From NCBI GenBank assembly GCA_023168345.1, contig AP025689.1, forward strand, positions 2,354,001 to 2,418,000: 64,000 nt of DNA, read 5' to 3'. The DNA comes from Lysinibacillus sp. PLM2 (GTDB taxonomy: Bacteria; Bacillota; Bacilli; Bacillales_A; Planococcaceae). Below are positions 25,335 through 34,905 of the stretch, piece after piece. Under the pieces are notes generated by a model. It had not been told where the DNA came from. It worked only from the letters and a program-made list of their open reading frames with translations, and did not search any database. Both the position numbers and the translations under genes were made by a program. Positions within the stretch are counted from its first letter, which is position 1. Each line of letters opens with the position of its first letter.

Positions 25335-26636
25335 TTATCTTTGTTTGTTTCTTTTTTTACGTTCTTTCTTTTTAATTTTATCCATTTCCCATTTCATTGC
25401 ACGTTTATAGCCAGGTTTTACCTTTTTCGGCTTACGAACCTTTGCTTTTGCAATCGCATCAATCTCATTTTCATGTTTCACACGATTTTTACGGGCATGA
25501 CGCTCTTTTAATTCGATCCATTCACCTTTTTTCACATCCATTTGTTCAAATGGAATTCCCATCGCTTCGATCCGAACGATTTTATCTTCATCTTCTGGCT
25601 CAAAAAGTGTGATGGCTGTCCCTTTATTACCCGCTCGTGCAGTTCGTCCAACACGGTGAATAAAGAACTCTAAATCATCAGGAATCTCATAGTTTATTAC
25701 GTGAGAAATACCTTGAATATCAATCCCACGTGCTGCTAAATCTGTTGCAACAATGTATTGATATTCTAAATCTCGAATTTGTTTCATCATTTTCTTTCGA
25801 TCTCGAGGACTCAAATCACCATGAATTTGACCAGATTTAATACCTTCTTCGGCTAAATATGAAGCAACTGCCTCTGCTGTTTTACGTGTATTACAGAAAA
25901 TAACTGCTAAAAACGGATTAATCCCTTCAATAACTTCAACGAGTCTTCTATTACGGGATTTTGAGCGAATTGGAACAAGAACAAAGTTTATTCCCTCAGC
26001 AACAGGTCTTTTATCGTTCATTTTAATATGAATTGGTGAATCCATATATTTTTTCAAAAACGGTTGTAGCTTTTCTGGAATTGTTGCTGAGAATACATAC
26101 ATTTCTAGCTTTTCTGGCATTTTTGATGCAAATCCGTCTATATCCTCTATGAATCCCATATCAAAGGCTAAATCAGCCTCATCCACTACTAAAATCGGCG
26201 CTGTATGCACTAGTAATGCATTTTCATTTACTAGGTCTTTTATCCGTCCAGGTGTTCCCACAACGATTTGAGGTTGAGTTGTTTTTAACTTATCCATTGC
26301 TCGTAGTTTATCAGTTCCACCAATAAACAATTTTGCTTGAATATTACTACCTTCGATTAATTGGTTTAATGCATCAAATATCTGCTGAGCTAATTCACGC
26401 GTAGGCGATGTAATGATTGCTTGTACCTCTTGTTTATCTTCCTCAATACGTTGAACAATTGGTAATAGGAAACTATGTGTCTTCCCAGTACCTGTATGTG
26501 CTTGTCCAATGGCACTTTTTCCTTTTAAAATTAAAGGAATCATTTCTTTTTGAATTGGAGTCGGTTCTGTAAAGCCTAATTTTGCAATTGCCTCACGAAG
26601 AAATGGCTTCAAATCATAATCCGAATACTTCGACAT
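25335..26636 (-). CDS. cshB: DEAD-box RNA helicase CshB
   Basis: 433-residue ATP-dependent RNA helicase. Motifs in order: Q-motif FTEPTPIQ, motif I AHTGTGKT, Ia PTRELAQQ, GTPGR, DEAD as DEADLAF, SAT, ARGIDIQG and HRVGRTARAG. The C-terminal tail after about residue 375 is very basic (KVRKPKKVKPGYK, KKKERKKRNK), suiting RNA binding. CshB takes part in cold-shock RNA remodelling and ribosome or degradosome functions in relatives. AGGAGG precedes the ATG. Confidence 0.94.
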   Translation of the reverse strand: MSKYSDYDLKPFLREAIAKLGFTEPTPIQKEMIPLILKGKSAIGQAHTGTGKTHSFLLPIVQRIEEDKQEVQAIITSPTRELAQQIFDALNQLIEGSNIQAKLFIGGTDKLRAMDKLKTTQPQIVVGTPGRIKDLVNENALLVHTAPILVVDEADLAFDMGFIEDIDGFASKMPEKLEMYVFSATIPEKLQPFLKKYMDSPIHIKMNDKRPVAEGINFVLVPIRSKSRNRRLVEVIEGINPFLAVIFCNTRKTAEAVASYLAEEGIKSGQIHGDLSPRDRKKMMKQIRDLEYQYIVATDLAARGIDIQGISHVINYEIPDDLEFFIHRVGRTARAGNKGTAITLFEPEDEDKIVRIEAMGIPFEQMDVKKGEWIELKERHARKNRVKHENEIDAIAKAKVRKPKKVKPGYKRAMKWEMDKIKKKERKKRNKQR

Positions 26637-26817
26637 ATTTCGTACCTCCTAACATGATTCATATTGTAACATCTCGCCACCGCAAAGAACAACAAAACAA
26701 CTAATTGCATGCGACTTTGCATTTATTTTACCCAATTTACAATGATGATTAATTCTTTCTAACATGAATTGACATATAAAATAAAGTCTAGATGTCTTTT
26801 TGCTTTCACATAAGGAC

Positions 26818-26848
26818 AAAAAAAGACCAGCTAACAATTTAGCTAGTC
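26818..26848 (-). terminator. ispH terminator
   Basis: GACTAGCTAA-ATTG-TTAGCTGGTC stem followed by seven T on the minus strand, right after the ispH stop. It lies between ispH and cshB and separates the two units. Confidence 0.88.
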
Positions 26849-26858
26849 ATTAATTGAT

Positions 26859-27830
26859 TTAATATGGCATAATTTTGTCAACAGGCTTTGGTTCTTTGAT
26901 CTTCGGTAATATTTTATCAATAGTAACAGAGCGATTTATTTCGTGTGTTGACGGATCATTATGATCAAATTTTTCTAAGAAATTAATTACTTCTTTTACA
27001 ATTGGAGTGGGTGTAGAAGCACCTGCAGTGACAGCAACTTTTTCTACTCCTTCTAGCCATTCTAATTTTAATTCTGAAATATCAGCTATGCGATAGGCAG
27101 GTGTATTTGCAATTTCTTGTGACACTTGCGCCAATCGATTCGAATTATTAGACATTGGATCCCCAACAACAATCGTCAAATCTGCCATTCCCGCTTGCTC
27201 TGCAACAGCTTCTTGTCGAACCTGAGTTGCTAAACAAATTTCCTTATGAATTTCAACATGCGGATATTTCACTTGCAGTAAATCCATTAAATGTTTGACA
27301 TCCCATTGACTCATGGTCGTTTGGTTTGTAACTAAAAGTTTATCATTCTTTAATTCTAGCTGTTCAACATCTTCTGCATTTTGAACAAGATGAACACGTG
27401 TAGGGGCAACACCTATAGCACCTTCTGGCTCTGGATGTCCTTTTTTACCAATATATATTATGTCATAGCCAACTGCCGTTTTTTCACGAATTAAATCATG
27501 TGTCACTGTTACATCAGGGCAAGTAGCATCAATTGCAACAAGACCTTTTCTCTTTGCTATTTCTCTAATTTCAGGCGATACACCGTGAGCAGTGAAGATG
27601 ACTGTACCTTCATTTACTTGCTCTATAATTTCTTTTCGATTCGGACCATCAAGAGTAATAATTCCATCTTTTTCAAATGCATCTGTTACATGTTTATTAT
27701 GAACGATCATACCTAATATATAGATAGGTCTCGGTAATGATTTATCTAATGAAGCGTTACGTGCGATTACCATAGCATCGACTACCCCATAACAATATCC
27801 ACGGGGATTAATCTTAATAACTTGCATCAT
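26859..27830 (-). CDS. ispH: 4-hydroxy-3-methylbut-2-enyl diphosphate reductase
   Basis: 323-residue [4Fe-4S] enzyme producing IPP and DMAPP in the last step of the MEP pathway. Cluster cysteines are Cys13 (GYCYGV), Cys104 (ATCPDV) and Cys199 (EICLAT); [19 protein letters not shown] and [11 protein letters not shown] are conserved substrate-binding runs. The start is the ATG at 27830 (AAGGAG 5 nt upstream); a second ATG follows directly, and the frame runs open to 27854. With ispG it gives both iron-sulfur steps of the pathway in this window. Confidence 0.96.
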   Translation of the reverse strand: MMQVIKINPRGYCYGVVDAMVIARNASLDKSLPRPIYILGMIVHNKHVTDAFEKDGIITLDGPNRKEIIEQVNEGTVIFTAHGVSPEIREIAKRKGLVAIDATCPDVTVTHDLIREKTAVGYDIIYIGKKGHPEPEGAIGVAPTRVHLVQNAEDVEQLELKNDKLLVTNQTTMSQWDVKHLMDLLQVKYPHVEIHKEICLATQVRQEAVAEQAGMADLTIVVGDPMSNNSNRLAQVSQEIANTPAYRIADISELKLEWLEGVEKVAVTAGASTPTPIVKEVINFLEKFDHNDPSTHEINRSVTIDKILPKIKEPKPVDKIMPY

Positions 27831-27907
27831 GTCAACTCCTTTTGTTGTAACCATAAATATATTATAAAGGAGGATGACATTTAATACAAAGATTCATTGT
27901 TTAAAAG

Positions 27908-28537
27908 TTATAATTCATCATAATCAAATGGTGGTTGGAATATTTTCGGAACAGAAGGTTTTGTCTTTTTTGGTGGTGAAATTTTTTCAACAGTTCTTGG
28001 TGGATTTTTTCTTTCTCTTTGCACTGGGAAAAAGCTGTGTGCGGCACGTTTTTGTATACTTTCTTCTTTAATAAATTGTTCTTCATATTTTCTATTTTGT
28101 GCTCTACTTCTTTTATCATCATGATTTGTATTACGTTTACTTACTTGTTTTGCTTCTTCACTTTCCTTATACTCGTATTCAAATTCTGATGATTCATCAG
28201 AATACTCATCGTCTTCTACCTCATCTTTTGCATCTGGTGCAGACTTAAAGCCTTTATAAATTCTCCATAGTGCAGGTAAATTCCTAAACAACGGTGTGGC
28301 TTGAGCAATATATGGTTGAAAACTTTGAGCTGTTGCTAAAAATCGATTTGCAGTTTCCATAAAAGATTCTAGTTTCGGCATAGCTCCTTTTGTTCCAGAT
28401 GGTGGAATAGGTGGTGCCATACCAGGTCTGAATCCACGCGGAGCCTGTTGATATCCATAATTAGGCATGCGGCTAGGACCACGGAATTGCGGATACGGTC
28501 TATTTGGCATTTGGTAATAGAAATTGTGATTTCGCAT
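27908..28537 (-). CDS. yqfQ: YqfQ-like low-complexity protein
   Basis: 209-residue protein with a Pro/Gly/Arg/Tyr-rich start (residues 1-50), a short conserved core (ESFMETANRFLATAQSFQPYIAQATPLFRNLPALWRIYKGFKS), an acidic linker and a basic tail. This is the layout of the YqfQ/VrrA-like family of Bacillales, and the gene sits next to ispH and near cshB as in B. subtilis. The ATG at 28537 follows GAAAGGAG by 6 nt. Function unknown; homologues have been linked to spores or the cell surface only loosely. Confidence 0.78.
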   Translation of the reverse strand: MRNHNFYYQMPNRPYPQFRGPSRMPNYGYQQAPRGFRPGMAPPIPPSGTKGAMPKLESFMETANRFLATAQSFQPYIAQATPLFRNLPALWRIYKGFKSAPDAKDEVEDDEYSDESSEFEYEYKESEEAKQVSKRNTNHDDKRSRAQNRKYEEQFIKEESIQKRAAHSFFPVQRERKNPPRTVEKISPPKKTKPSVPKIFQPPFDYDEL

Positions 28538-28676
28538 GTTAATCTCCTTTCTTATTAAATAAGAATCCAATTGGCGTAGGTGTTCTATCAGCTATCATAT
28601 GCAACTATCTGTACATTTGTAATAGGTTAACTGCCCAAAAAAAGACGACTTCGTTATTTATAAGTCGTCTGTTAAA

Positions 28677-29378
28677 TCATATAAAATATTGGTTGATGGG
28701 TCTTCCAATTCCACCGTAATGAACATCCACTTTTAAAAGCTTTTGTTTTTCTAGAAAATCTAAATATCTTCTTGCAGTTACTCGTGCAACTCCTATACCT
28801 GCTGCTACTTCATCTGCAGAAGCACCATCTTTTGATTGTTTTATAAAGTTTAACACTTTTTCAAGGGTCGCACGGTTGAATCCCTTCGGTAAATCTAGAA
28901 TATTATTTAAATTAGTTTCTGAATGAGTTTTTATCTCATTAAATTGATGAATCATTTCATCTAATTCTTTTTGAGTTACATCCTCAACACCTTGAGTCAT
29001 AATTTTAAATTTATAATAATTTTGTAAAGTTTTTTGTATTCGCTCAAAGGTAAATGGTTTCATAATATAATCGTATACACCTAAGTGTAAGATTTGTTGA
29101 ATTGTCTGCATGTCATTTGCTGCAGTGACTGTAATTACATCGATAGGAACATTTTCGCTTCTAATTTTCCTTAATGTTTCTAGACCATCTTGCTCAGGCA
29201 TAAAAATATCCATAATCACTACATCGGGCTTTAGTTCTAAAATCTTTGCATAGCCCTCTACACCATTACTGGACATGCCAATCACATGAAAGCCTTCAAT
29301 TCGTTCTATAAACTGTCTGTTTACTTCACGGACCATTGGATCATCCTCAACAAGTAGAACGTTTATCTTCGTCACCAT
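28677..29378 (-). CDS. dctR: Response regulator DctR
   Basis: 233-residue response regulator of the CitB/DcuR group. Receiver domain with acidic pocket VEDD, phospho-acceptor Asp57 (VVIMDIFMP) and Lys in YIMKPF. A C-terminal helix-turn-helix (SADEVAAGIGVARVTARRYLDFL) is followed by the wing GGIGRP. It pairs with the sensor kinase 8 nt upstream. Context with dctS, dctB and dctP indicates control of C4-dicarboxylate uptake. Confidence 0.9.
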   Translation of the reverse strand: MVTKINVLLVEDDPMVREVNRQFIERIEGFHVIGMSSNGVEGYAKILELKPDVVIMDIFMPEQDGLETLRKIRSENVPIDVITVTAANDMQTIQQILHLGVYDYIMKPFTFERIQKTLQNYYKFKIMTQGVEDVTQKELDEMIHQFNEIKTHSETNLNNILDLPKGFNRATLEKVLNFIKQSKDGASADEVAAGIGVARVTARRYLDFLEKQKLLKVDVHYGGIGRPINQYFI

Positions 29379-29386
29379 TGTTCCTC

Positions 29387-30985
29387 CTAAATTTCAAATG
29401 TTATTAAAATAGTCGTACCTTTATTTATCTCACTTGTCACCTCGATAGTACCATTACCCTTTTTCACAATCTCACTTATTAAATAAAGACCGATGCCACG
29501 ATTTTCCTTTGCTTTTGTTGAATAGCCGTTTTCAAAAATCCTTTCGACTGTTTCTTTTGACATACCAATACCATTATCACTTACTAGTATTGCAAGTACA
29601 CCATCCTGATCATCGATAGAAATTGTAATTTCTTTGTTTTCTTTTTCAATTTCATTTAAGGCATCAAATGCATTTTCTATCAAGTTTCCAAATAATATTA
29701 CAAAATCATGCTGATCAAGTTTATCCGGAAATCTCGTAAATTTGCTTTCTGGATCTATCGTTACTTTAATTTCAAGCTCCTTACCACGGCTAATCTTACT
29801 TAATAATAAACCTGAAATATTTTCATTGTATATTCGTTCATTTAAGAATTTTGTAATATTATCGTGTTCATCACTTACCTGCGAAATATATTCTAATGCT
29901 TGTTTATTATGCCCTAGATGAAGCAACCCCGCGATCGTATGTAATTTATTTTTATATTCATGCGTATGAACACGCAACGCTTGAACAAACGCTTTTACAC
30001 CTGTTAACTCTTCAGCTAATTGTTTTATCGCTGTTAAATCTTTGAAAACCGCTACAGTACCTACCCTTTTTCCATCCACATATATAGGCACACGATTGTT
30101 TAAAATACTATGCTGATTGATGTAAATTTCCTGATTATAATCTGACCCTTCTGGTAAGATAATTTCCGGAAGTCTCGAATCAGGGAGTACATCAAAAATA
30201 TTTTTACCGATTAAATTAGCTGGGTTCTCCTCGATACCTAAAATTTCAGTAGCGGTTTTATTAAATATCGTTATATTTAATTTACTATCAACAGCAATAA
30301 TGCCTTCATGCATCGCGTTAAAAGTCTCAGTACGTTCCACATACATTTTCGATATTTCATGGGGTTCTAGGCCAAACATCTGCTTTTTAATATGTCGGCC
30401 AAGGGTACGAGCACCCCATACACTAAATAAAACAATCAAACCAATTGCAATGAAAATCTCCGTTTTAAAGTCTTCCAAAATTTGAAGGATGGTAGGAATT
30501 TCATAACCGACAACCGTAACGCCAACTTGAATATTTTCGTTATTCATGATTGGTACAAAGGCACGAATCATAAAACCTTTTTCTCCCACCGCTTTTGACA
30601 GGTAATAATGTTGGGCAAAGGCCGGATTAATATCGGTAGATTCACTTACTTGTCCAATTTCATCTTTGGATGGATGGGAATATTTTAATTTTTCCATATT
30701 CATAACGACGATATATTCTGGGTTATGGATGCCTCTGATTTCTTCTACTAATTGATTAATCCCTTTAGAAGCTTCATTAAAATCTTCACTTTGCAATAAG
30801 TTACTGATTTCTGGTAAATTGGAAACTGTACGAGCGACTAACATTGCTTTTTGCCCAATTTCTTCTTCCTGATCTTTAATAATACTTCCTATCACAAATG
30901 TTCCAGCTATGAAAAAAGAAAAGGCAATAATGAAAAACGTTAATAACATAATTTTTTCATTTACTGATATTCTACGTCTTAACAT
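29387..30985 (-). CDS. dctS: Sensor histidine kinase DctS
   Basis: 532-residue membrane sensor of the CitA/DcuS family. Order: membrane segment (about 11-33), extracytoplasmic sCache-type domain (about 35-168), second membrane segment, cytoplasmic PAS domain (about 210-325), dimerisation helix with phospho-acceptor His near 342 (THEYKNKLHTIAGLLHLG), and an ATPase domain with N box NLIENAFDAL, DNGIGM and GIGLYLI. The ATG at 30985 has AGAGG 7 nt upstream. In B. subtilis DctS senses C4-dicarboxylates together with DctB and the carrier; all four genes are here. Confidence 0.9.
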   Translation of the reverse strand: MLRRRISVNEKIMLLTFFIIAFSFFIAGTFVIGSIIKDQEEEIGQKAMLVARTVSNLPEISNLLQSEDFNEASKGINQLVEEIRGIHNPEYIVVMNMEKLKYSHPSKDEIGQVSESTDINPAFAQHYYLSKAVGEKGFMIRAFVPIMNNENIQVGVTVVGYEIPTILQILEDFKTEIFIAIGLIVLFSVWGARTLGRHIKKQMFGLEPHEISKMYVERTETFNAMHEGIIAVDSKLNITIFNKTATEILGIEENPANLIGKNIFDVLPDSRLPEIILPEGSDYNQEIYINQHSILNNRVPIYVDGKRVGTVAVFKDLTAIKQLAEELTGVKAFVQALRVHTHEYKNKLHTIAGLLHLGHNKQALEYISQVSDEHDNITKFLNERIYNENISGLLLSKISRGKELEIKVTIDPESKFTRFPDKLDQHDFVILFGNLIENAFDALNEIEKENKEITISIDDQDGVLAILVSDNGIGMSKETVERIFENGYSTKAKENRGIGLYLISEIVKKGNGTIEVTSEINKGTTILITFEI

Positions 30986-31010
30986 TTTTGTGCCTCTCTT
31001 TCTCATTTCA

Positions 31011-31040
31011 TTGTTTCTTCGTAGGTTCTATTTGTATAAT
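31011..31040 (+). promoter_or_regulatory. Probable promoter of dctB
   Basis: TTGTTT (31011-31016), 18-bp spacer, TATAAT (31035-31040), 31 bp before the TTG start, in the 85-bp divergent region between dctS and dctB. Confidence 0.6.
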
Positions 31041-31070
31041 TTAACTATCCTAATATTCGTGGTGAGAAAT

Positions 31071-32117
31071 TTGAAAAACTTTGTAATCGGTTCAATTATA
31101 ACAATGATAATATTAATCGTCTTAGTAGGTTATCGTCAAAATTTTTTTTCCACAAAAACATATCCCTATGATGATGAACAGGTGGGCTTAGATAATCAGG
31201 TCATCATTAAATTTAGTCATGTAGTCGCTGAAAATACCCCCAAAGGGATGGCAGCTGAAAAATTTGCGGAGTTAGTAAATGAGAAAAGTAATGGAAGAGT
31301 CATTGTCCAAGTTTACCCAAATGGCATGCTTTACTCTGATGACAAAGAGTTACAAGCATTAAAAGAGGGTGAGATTCAAATGATTGCACCTTCCTTTTCA
31401 AAAATGACGGACTATTTACCAAATTGGCAAGTGTTAGATTTGCCGTTCTTAGTTGAAGATGAAGAACAGTTGGAAAAGGTTTTAACAGGCGATCTAAGTA
31501 AACAATTACTTTCAGAACTGGATTCTTTAAATATAAAAGGGCTAACATTTTGGAGTAATGGATTTAAACAAATTGCCACTAGTGGTACGCCAATCATTGA
31601 ATTAGAGGATTTTTGGCATAAAAAGGTAAGAATGATGTCTAGTGATATATTAAAGGAACAGTATTTATTATTAAGAGCAAAACCTGTGGATACTACTTTT
31701 GATACCATTTACAATGATTTGGAAAATCACTTAATAGAAGCGCAAGAAAATACTATTTCGAACCTATACTCTAAAAAGTTCTACCAAATTGAAAATCAGA
31801 TTACATTATCGAACCACGGTATTCTCTGTTATGCAGTTATGTTCAATGAGGAATTTTGGAATAACTTAAACTCTGAAACTCAGTCAATTATTATTGAATC
31901 ATTAAATGAAATGCAGGAATGGCAATTTCACCAAGCTCAAGAAATAAATGAAAGAGATCTAGTTTCATTATCTAATATAGAAAATGTTCAAATCTATAAA
32001 CTTGATGAAATGAATAAAAGTAAATGGAAAAAGAAATTAAGCCCCATTTATGATTACTACCGTAGAAATGTAAATGCACAATATTTAGATGAACTCTTAA
32101 ACGAAATTAACGATTAA
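31071..32117 (+). CDS. dctB: C4-dicarboxylate-binding protein DctB (TRAP DctP-type)
   Basis: 348-residue extracytoplasmic solute-binding protein of the TRAP/DctP family. N-terminal membrane segment (residues 3-20) without a lipobox Cys, so secreted or anchored by an uncleaved signal. Family features include IIKFSHVVAENTPKGMAAEKFAELV, GEIQMIAPSFSKM, FWSNGFKQIATS and the selectivity Arg in KKVRMMSSDI. The TTG at 31071 is chosen (GGTGAG just upstream); the longer frame from 30909 overlaps dctS antisense. No TRAP membrane subunits are present, which fits a co-sensor for DctS rather than a TRAP importer. Confidence 0.88.
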   Translation: MKNFVIGSIITMIILIVLVGYRQNFFSTKTYPYDDEQVGLDNQVIIKFSHVVAENTPKGMAAEKFAELVNEKSNGRVIVQVYPNGMLYSDDKELQALKEGEIQMIAPSFSKMTDYLPNWQVLDLPFLVEDEEQLEKVLTGDLSKQLLSELDSLNIKGLTFWSNGFKQIATSGTPIIELEDFWHKKVRMMSSDILKEQYLLLRAKPVDTTFDTIYNDLENHLIEAQENTISNLYSKKFYQIENQITLSNHGILCYAVMFNEEFWNNLNSETQSIIIESLNEMQEWQFHQAQEINERDLVSLSNIENVQIYKLDEMNKSKWKKKLSPIYDYYRRNVNAQYLDELLNEIND

Positions 32118-32152
32118 ATTAAACGATTTATTGAACAAAACAAACAATATTA

Positions 32153-32185
32153 AGACTACTGACGAAAATCAGTAGTCTTTCTTTC
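32153..32185 (+). terminator. dctB terminator
   Basis: AGACTACTGA-CGAAAA-TCAGTAGTCT followed by TTCTTTC; separates dctB from dctP. Confidence 0.82.
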
Positions 32186-32353
32186 ATTTGTCCTATAACA
32201 AGAAAAAGTTGTTTTATACCAGTATTATAACAGTTCAAATCCTTAATTATTATACATTTCTTAGAAAAACCAATCGATAATGAACAAAACGAACTATATG
32301 ACCTTTATAAACTAAACAGCTTTTTCAGAATTTAATCCGTTATGATATGTCTA

Positions 32354-32367
32354 TGAAAGCGATAACA
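32354..32367. promoter_or_regulatory. CcpA cre site in front of dctP
   Basis: TGAAAGCGATAACA matches the cre pattern TGWNANCGNTNWCA at every position. It lies about 37-50 bp upstream of the dctP start and close to a TATGAT (-10-like, 32341-32346). Catabolite repression of a dicarboxylate carrier is expected from B. subtilis. Confidence 0.7.
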
Positions 32368-32403
32368 TAATTTTTCAGTCAAATGCATAGGGGGATGGAA
32401 GTA

Positions 32404-33666
32404 TTGAAATTACTTAAAAATTTAACTGCTCAAGTTATTCTCGCAATTATTCTCGGTATTATTGTTGGGTTTATTTGGCCAGAATTTGGTGCAAGCCTAA
32501 AAATATTAGCCGATTTATTTATCAAATTAATTAAAATGTTAATCGCTCCGATCATCTTCTTAACGGTTGCTATAGGTATAGGTGCAATGGGCGATATGAA
32601 GAAGGTTGGTAAAATCGGGGGTAAAGCATTACTTTACTTTGAAATCGTTTCAACTATTGCTTTAGCTATCGGTATTGCTGTAGCGTTAATCGTTAATGCC
32701 GGTCATGGTATCGATACTTCTTCAGCTGAAGGTGCAGATGTTTCTCAATATACTACTGCTGCAGCAGAACAAGATCATAGTATTGGTGCATTCATTAGCG
32801 ATATAATCCCAGAGAATTTTATAGGTGCATTAGCAAATGGTGAATTATTACCAACGTTGATGGCTGCAGTATTATTTGGTCTAGCAGCTGCAGCACTTGG
32901 CGAAAAATCAAAACCAGTTATTTCGTTCCTGGAAATCATCTCAGAAATATTCTTTAAAATTGTCGGTATGGTTATGCGTTTTTCACCAATCGGTGCATTT
33001 GGTGCAATGGCGTATACAATTGGTAACTTTGGTATAGATTCCTTGCGTAATTTAGGACTATTAATGGCAGCGATTTACATAACAATGTTCTTATTCATTG
33101 TCTTTGTTCTTGGCTCAATTGCAAAATTCTATGGTATTAATATCTTTAAGTTTATTGCCTATATTAAACAAGAGCTATTCTTAGTTATCGGTACATCGTC
33201 ATCAGAGTCTGCGTTACCATCCTTAATGAAAAAGTTAGAAAATATGGGATGTTCTAAATCGACAGTTGGTTTAGTTGTTCCAACAGGCTATTCATTTAAC
33301 CTAGATGGAACTGCAATTTATTTATCCATGGCGTCTCTATTTATTGCACAAGCATATGGAGTAGAACTTTCTTGGATTCAAATTTTAACACTTCTTGGAA
33401 TCTTAATGATTACATCCAAAGGTGCAGCTGGTGTTACAGGATCAGGTTTCATTGTATTAGCGGCAACATTAGCAGCATTCCCAATGATTCCTGTTGAAGG
33501 TATCTTCCTATTAATCGGTGTTGACCGCTTCATGTCAGAAGCACGTGCAATCACGAACATCATTGGAAATGGTTTAGCTGCAGTTGTTATTTCAAAATCA
33601 GAAAAAGAGTTTGATGTAGCAAAATTTGATCACTTGAAAGAAGAAAATTCACATTCACATGCATAA
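32404..33666 (+). CDS. dctP: C4-dicarboxylate/proton (sodium) symporter DctP
   Basis: 420-residue carrier of the DctA family importing succinate, fumarate and malate. Typical segments: KLLKNLTAQVILAIILGIIVG at the start, IKLIKMLIAPIIFLTVAIGIG, the re-entrant hairpin GTSSSESALPSLM, VPTGYSFNLDGTAIYLSMA, and DRFMSEARAITNIIGNGLA. The TTG at 32404 follows AGGGGG by 9 nt and matches the usual family start; an upstream ATG at 32383 lacks a site. Ends His-rich (NSHSHA). Controlled presumably by DctSR and CcpA. Confidence 0.93.
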   Translation: MKLLKNLTAQVILAIILGIIVGFIWPEFGASLKILADLFIKLIKMLIAPIIFLTVAIGIGAMGDMKKVGKIGGKALLYFEIVSTIALAIGIAVALIVNAGHGIDTSSAEGADVSQYTTAAAEQDHSIGAFISDIIPENFIGALANGELLPTLMAAVLFGLAAAALGEKSKPVISFLEIISEIFFKIVGMVMRFSPIGAFGAMAYTIGNFGIDSLRNLGLLMAAIYITMFLFIVFVLGSIAKFYGINIFKFIAYIKQELFLVIGTSSSESALPSLMKKLENMGCSKSTVGLVVPTGYSFNLDGTAIYLSMASLFIAQAYGVELSWIQILTLLGILMITSKGAAGVTGSGFIVLAATLAAFPMIPVEGIFLLIGVDRFMSEARAITNIIGNGLAAVVISKSEKEFDVAKFDHLKEENSHSHA

Positions 33667-33714
33667 TATAAATTTGTTTGTCCTCTTTCATTGAAATATA
33701 TTGATAAATGAGCA

Positions 33715-33765
33715 AACCCCCGAACGGTACTCTTTAAGTGTACTTTTCGGGGGTTGTTCTTTTTT
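33715..33765 (+). terminator. dctP terminator
   Basis: AACCCCCGAA...TTCGGGGGTT stem with a T-rich tail. Confidence 0.85.
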
Positions 33766-33923
33766 GAAAAAAACTTAAAATGAATCACCTGAATAAATAA
33801 AATAATCCGCTAACTTCTACGAAAGAACCCCCCAGTAACCACAAGAGCACTTCTCCCTGATTTCTCCCATCAATTTTATTGTCAATTCGATTTATGAAAT
33901 CCGCATTACGCATACATCATAAG
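33766..33923. other. Spacer between the dctP and kinase terminators
   Basis: Non-coding in all frames as far as I can read; no repeats or regulatory signal recognised. Confidence 0.45.
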
Positions 33924-33952
33924 AAGCGCAAATTCTTAATAAGAACCGCGCT
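33924..33952 (-). terminator. Probable terminator of the kinase-like gene
   Basis: Minus-strand stem AGCGC-TTCTT / AAGAA-TGCGCT with a 2-base internal mismatch and a weak T tail, about 25 bp after the stop. Confidence 0.45.
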
Positions 33953-33976
33953 CCCTCACCTATCTTTTTCATAACA

Positions 33977-34648
33977 TTATTTTATTTTCGAAAACTTCAA
34001 TATATTTTTGGCAAACTCTTCGTATGAAATTAAATTTCCCCAACGGTTATACCACTTTCGAATGGTTTCTACTAACCAGAAAGGAACTGGATTCCCATCT
34101 AACAAATGGTAATATTGTTCATATCCTTTTTTTAAATACTCCCACCTAAAATCATTGCCTGTTTGCGAGTATTCAGAAACATCGATAATTTTTGCTCTTC
34201 CGTTTTGAAGTAAAATATTTTTCAAATGGATATCACGTGGATTTAGTCCTTTATTTCTGACATATTCCCTTGCATCCTCCACGTCATTTACAGCCTGTTT
34301 GGGTATATGAACACCTTGAAGGAGACAATCATAAAGTGTAATTCCATGCTCATAGCTTAAAACAAGAGATTGGTCAAATGAGGCATAGCATGTTGGGAAA
34401 TAAGGTGAATCTCCTAAAATACGATAAATATTTGCCTCGAGCTTCACTTTTTCTTTTTTATCTGTAGCATATATTTTAAATGCATAGGCTGGGGCATTTA
34501 GATGTTGAAAAACAGCTGCATCAGTTCCCACGCCTATACACTTCAAATCATCCACATCACCGATAATGGTTACTGGATCATTATTTGAATTGGACAACAC
34601 GGTAATTTTAGAAAGAGAATCTTTTGCTAACGCCCAGTTGTGTTCCAT
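33977..34648 (-). CDS. Small protein-kinase-fold protein
   Basis: 223-residue single-domain protein of the Ser/Thr-kinase-like superfamily. Recognisable: glycine loop GVGTDAAVF, lysine AFKIY, hinge LSYEHGITLYDCL, catalytic loop GLNPRDIHLKNILL (Asp and Asn kept, HRD replaced by PRD) and metal-binding Asp in KIIDVSEY (DFG replaced by DVS). The core catalytic residues remain, so activity is plausible. It resembles the short kinase-like proteins of B. subtilis (YrzF/YbdM type). Single gene, divergent from the dehydratase. Confidence 0.78.
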   Translation of the reverse strand: MEHNWALAKDSLSKITVLSNSNNDPVTIIGDVDDLKCIGVGTDAAVFQHLNAPAYAFKIYATDKKEKVKLEANIYRILGDSPYFPTCYASFDQSLVLSYEHGITLYDCLLQGVHIPKQAVNDVEDAREYVRNKGLNPRDIHLKNILLQNGRAKIIDVSEYSQTGNDFRWEYLKKGYEQYYHLLDGNPVPFWLVETIRKWYNRWGNLISYEEFAKNILKFSKIK

Positions 34649-34905
34649 ATAATTCCCCCTCTAATTAGAATGGGTTGTTGAAATTTATCAGACACTCTTT
34701 ACTACCATTTCCCCTTTAGGTTAAATACGATTGAAACCTGATTAAGTTCCATTTTTATTTATTTTTCTAAAGCATGTATGCCATAATATGAATTTTTTGG
34801 AATTTAAATACGAAAATATTCATTTTACAAATATTAATTCCAATTGTAGTATTTAGATAGATTTATAAGTTGTATAAAAATTCTGATTTTTCGGAGGTTA
34901 AGCCT

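Noticed and set aside
26649-26837. 62-codon open frame between cshB and ispH
   Set aside because: Starts with TTG inside the ispH terminator stem, has no ribosome site and Cys/His-rich composition unlike a Bacillales protein.
30909-31070. N-terminal extension of dctB to an ATG at 30909
   Set aside because: It would overlap the start of dctS antisense, has no ribosome site, and places 54 extra residues before the signal segment.
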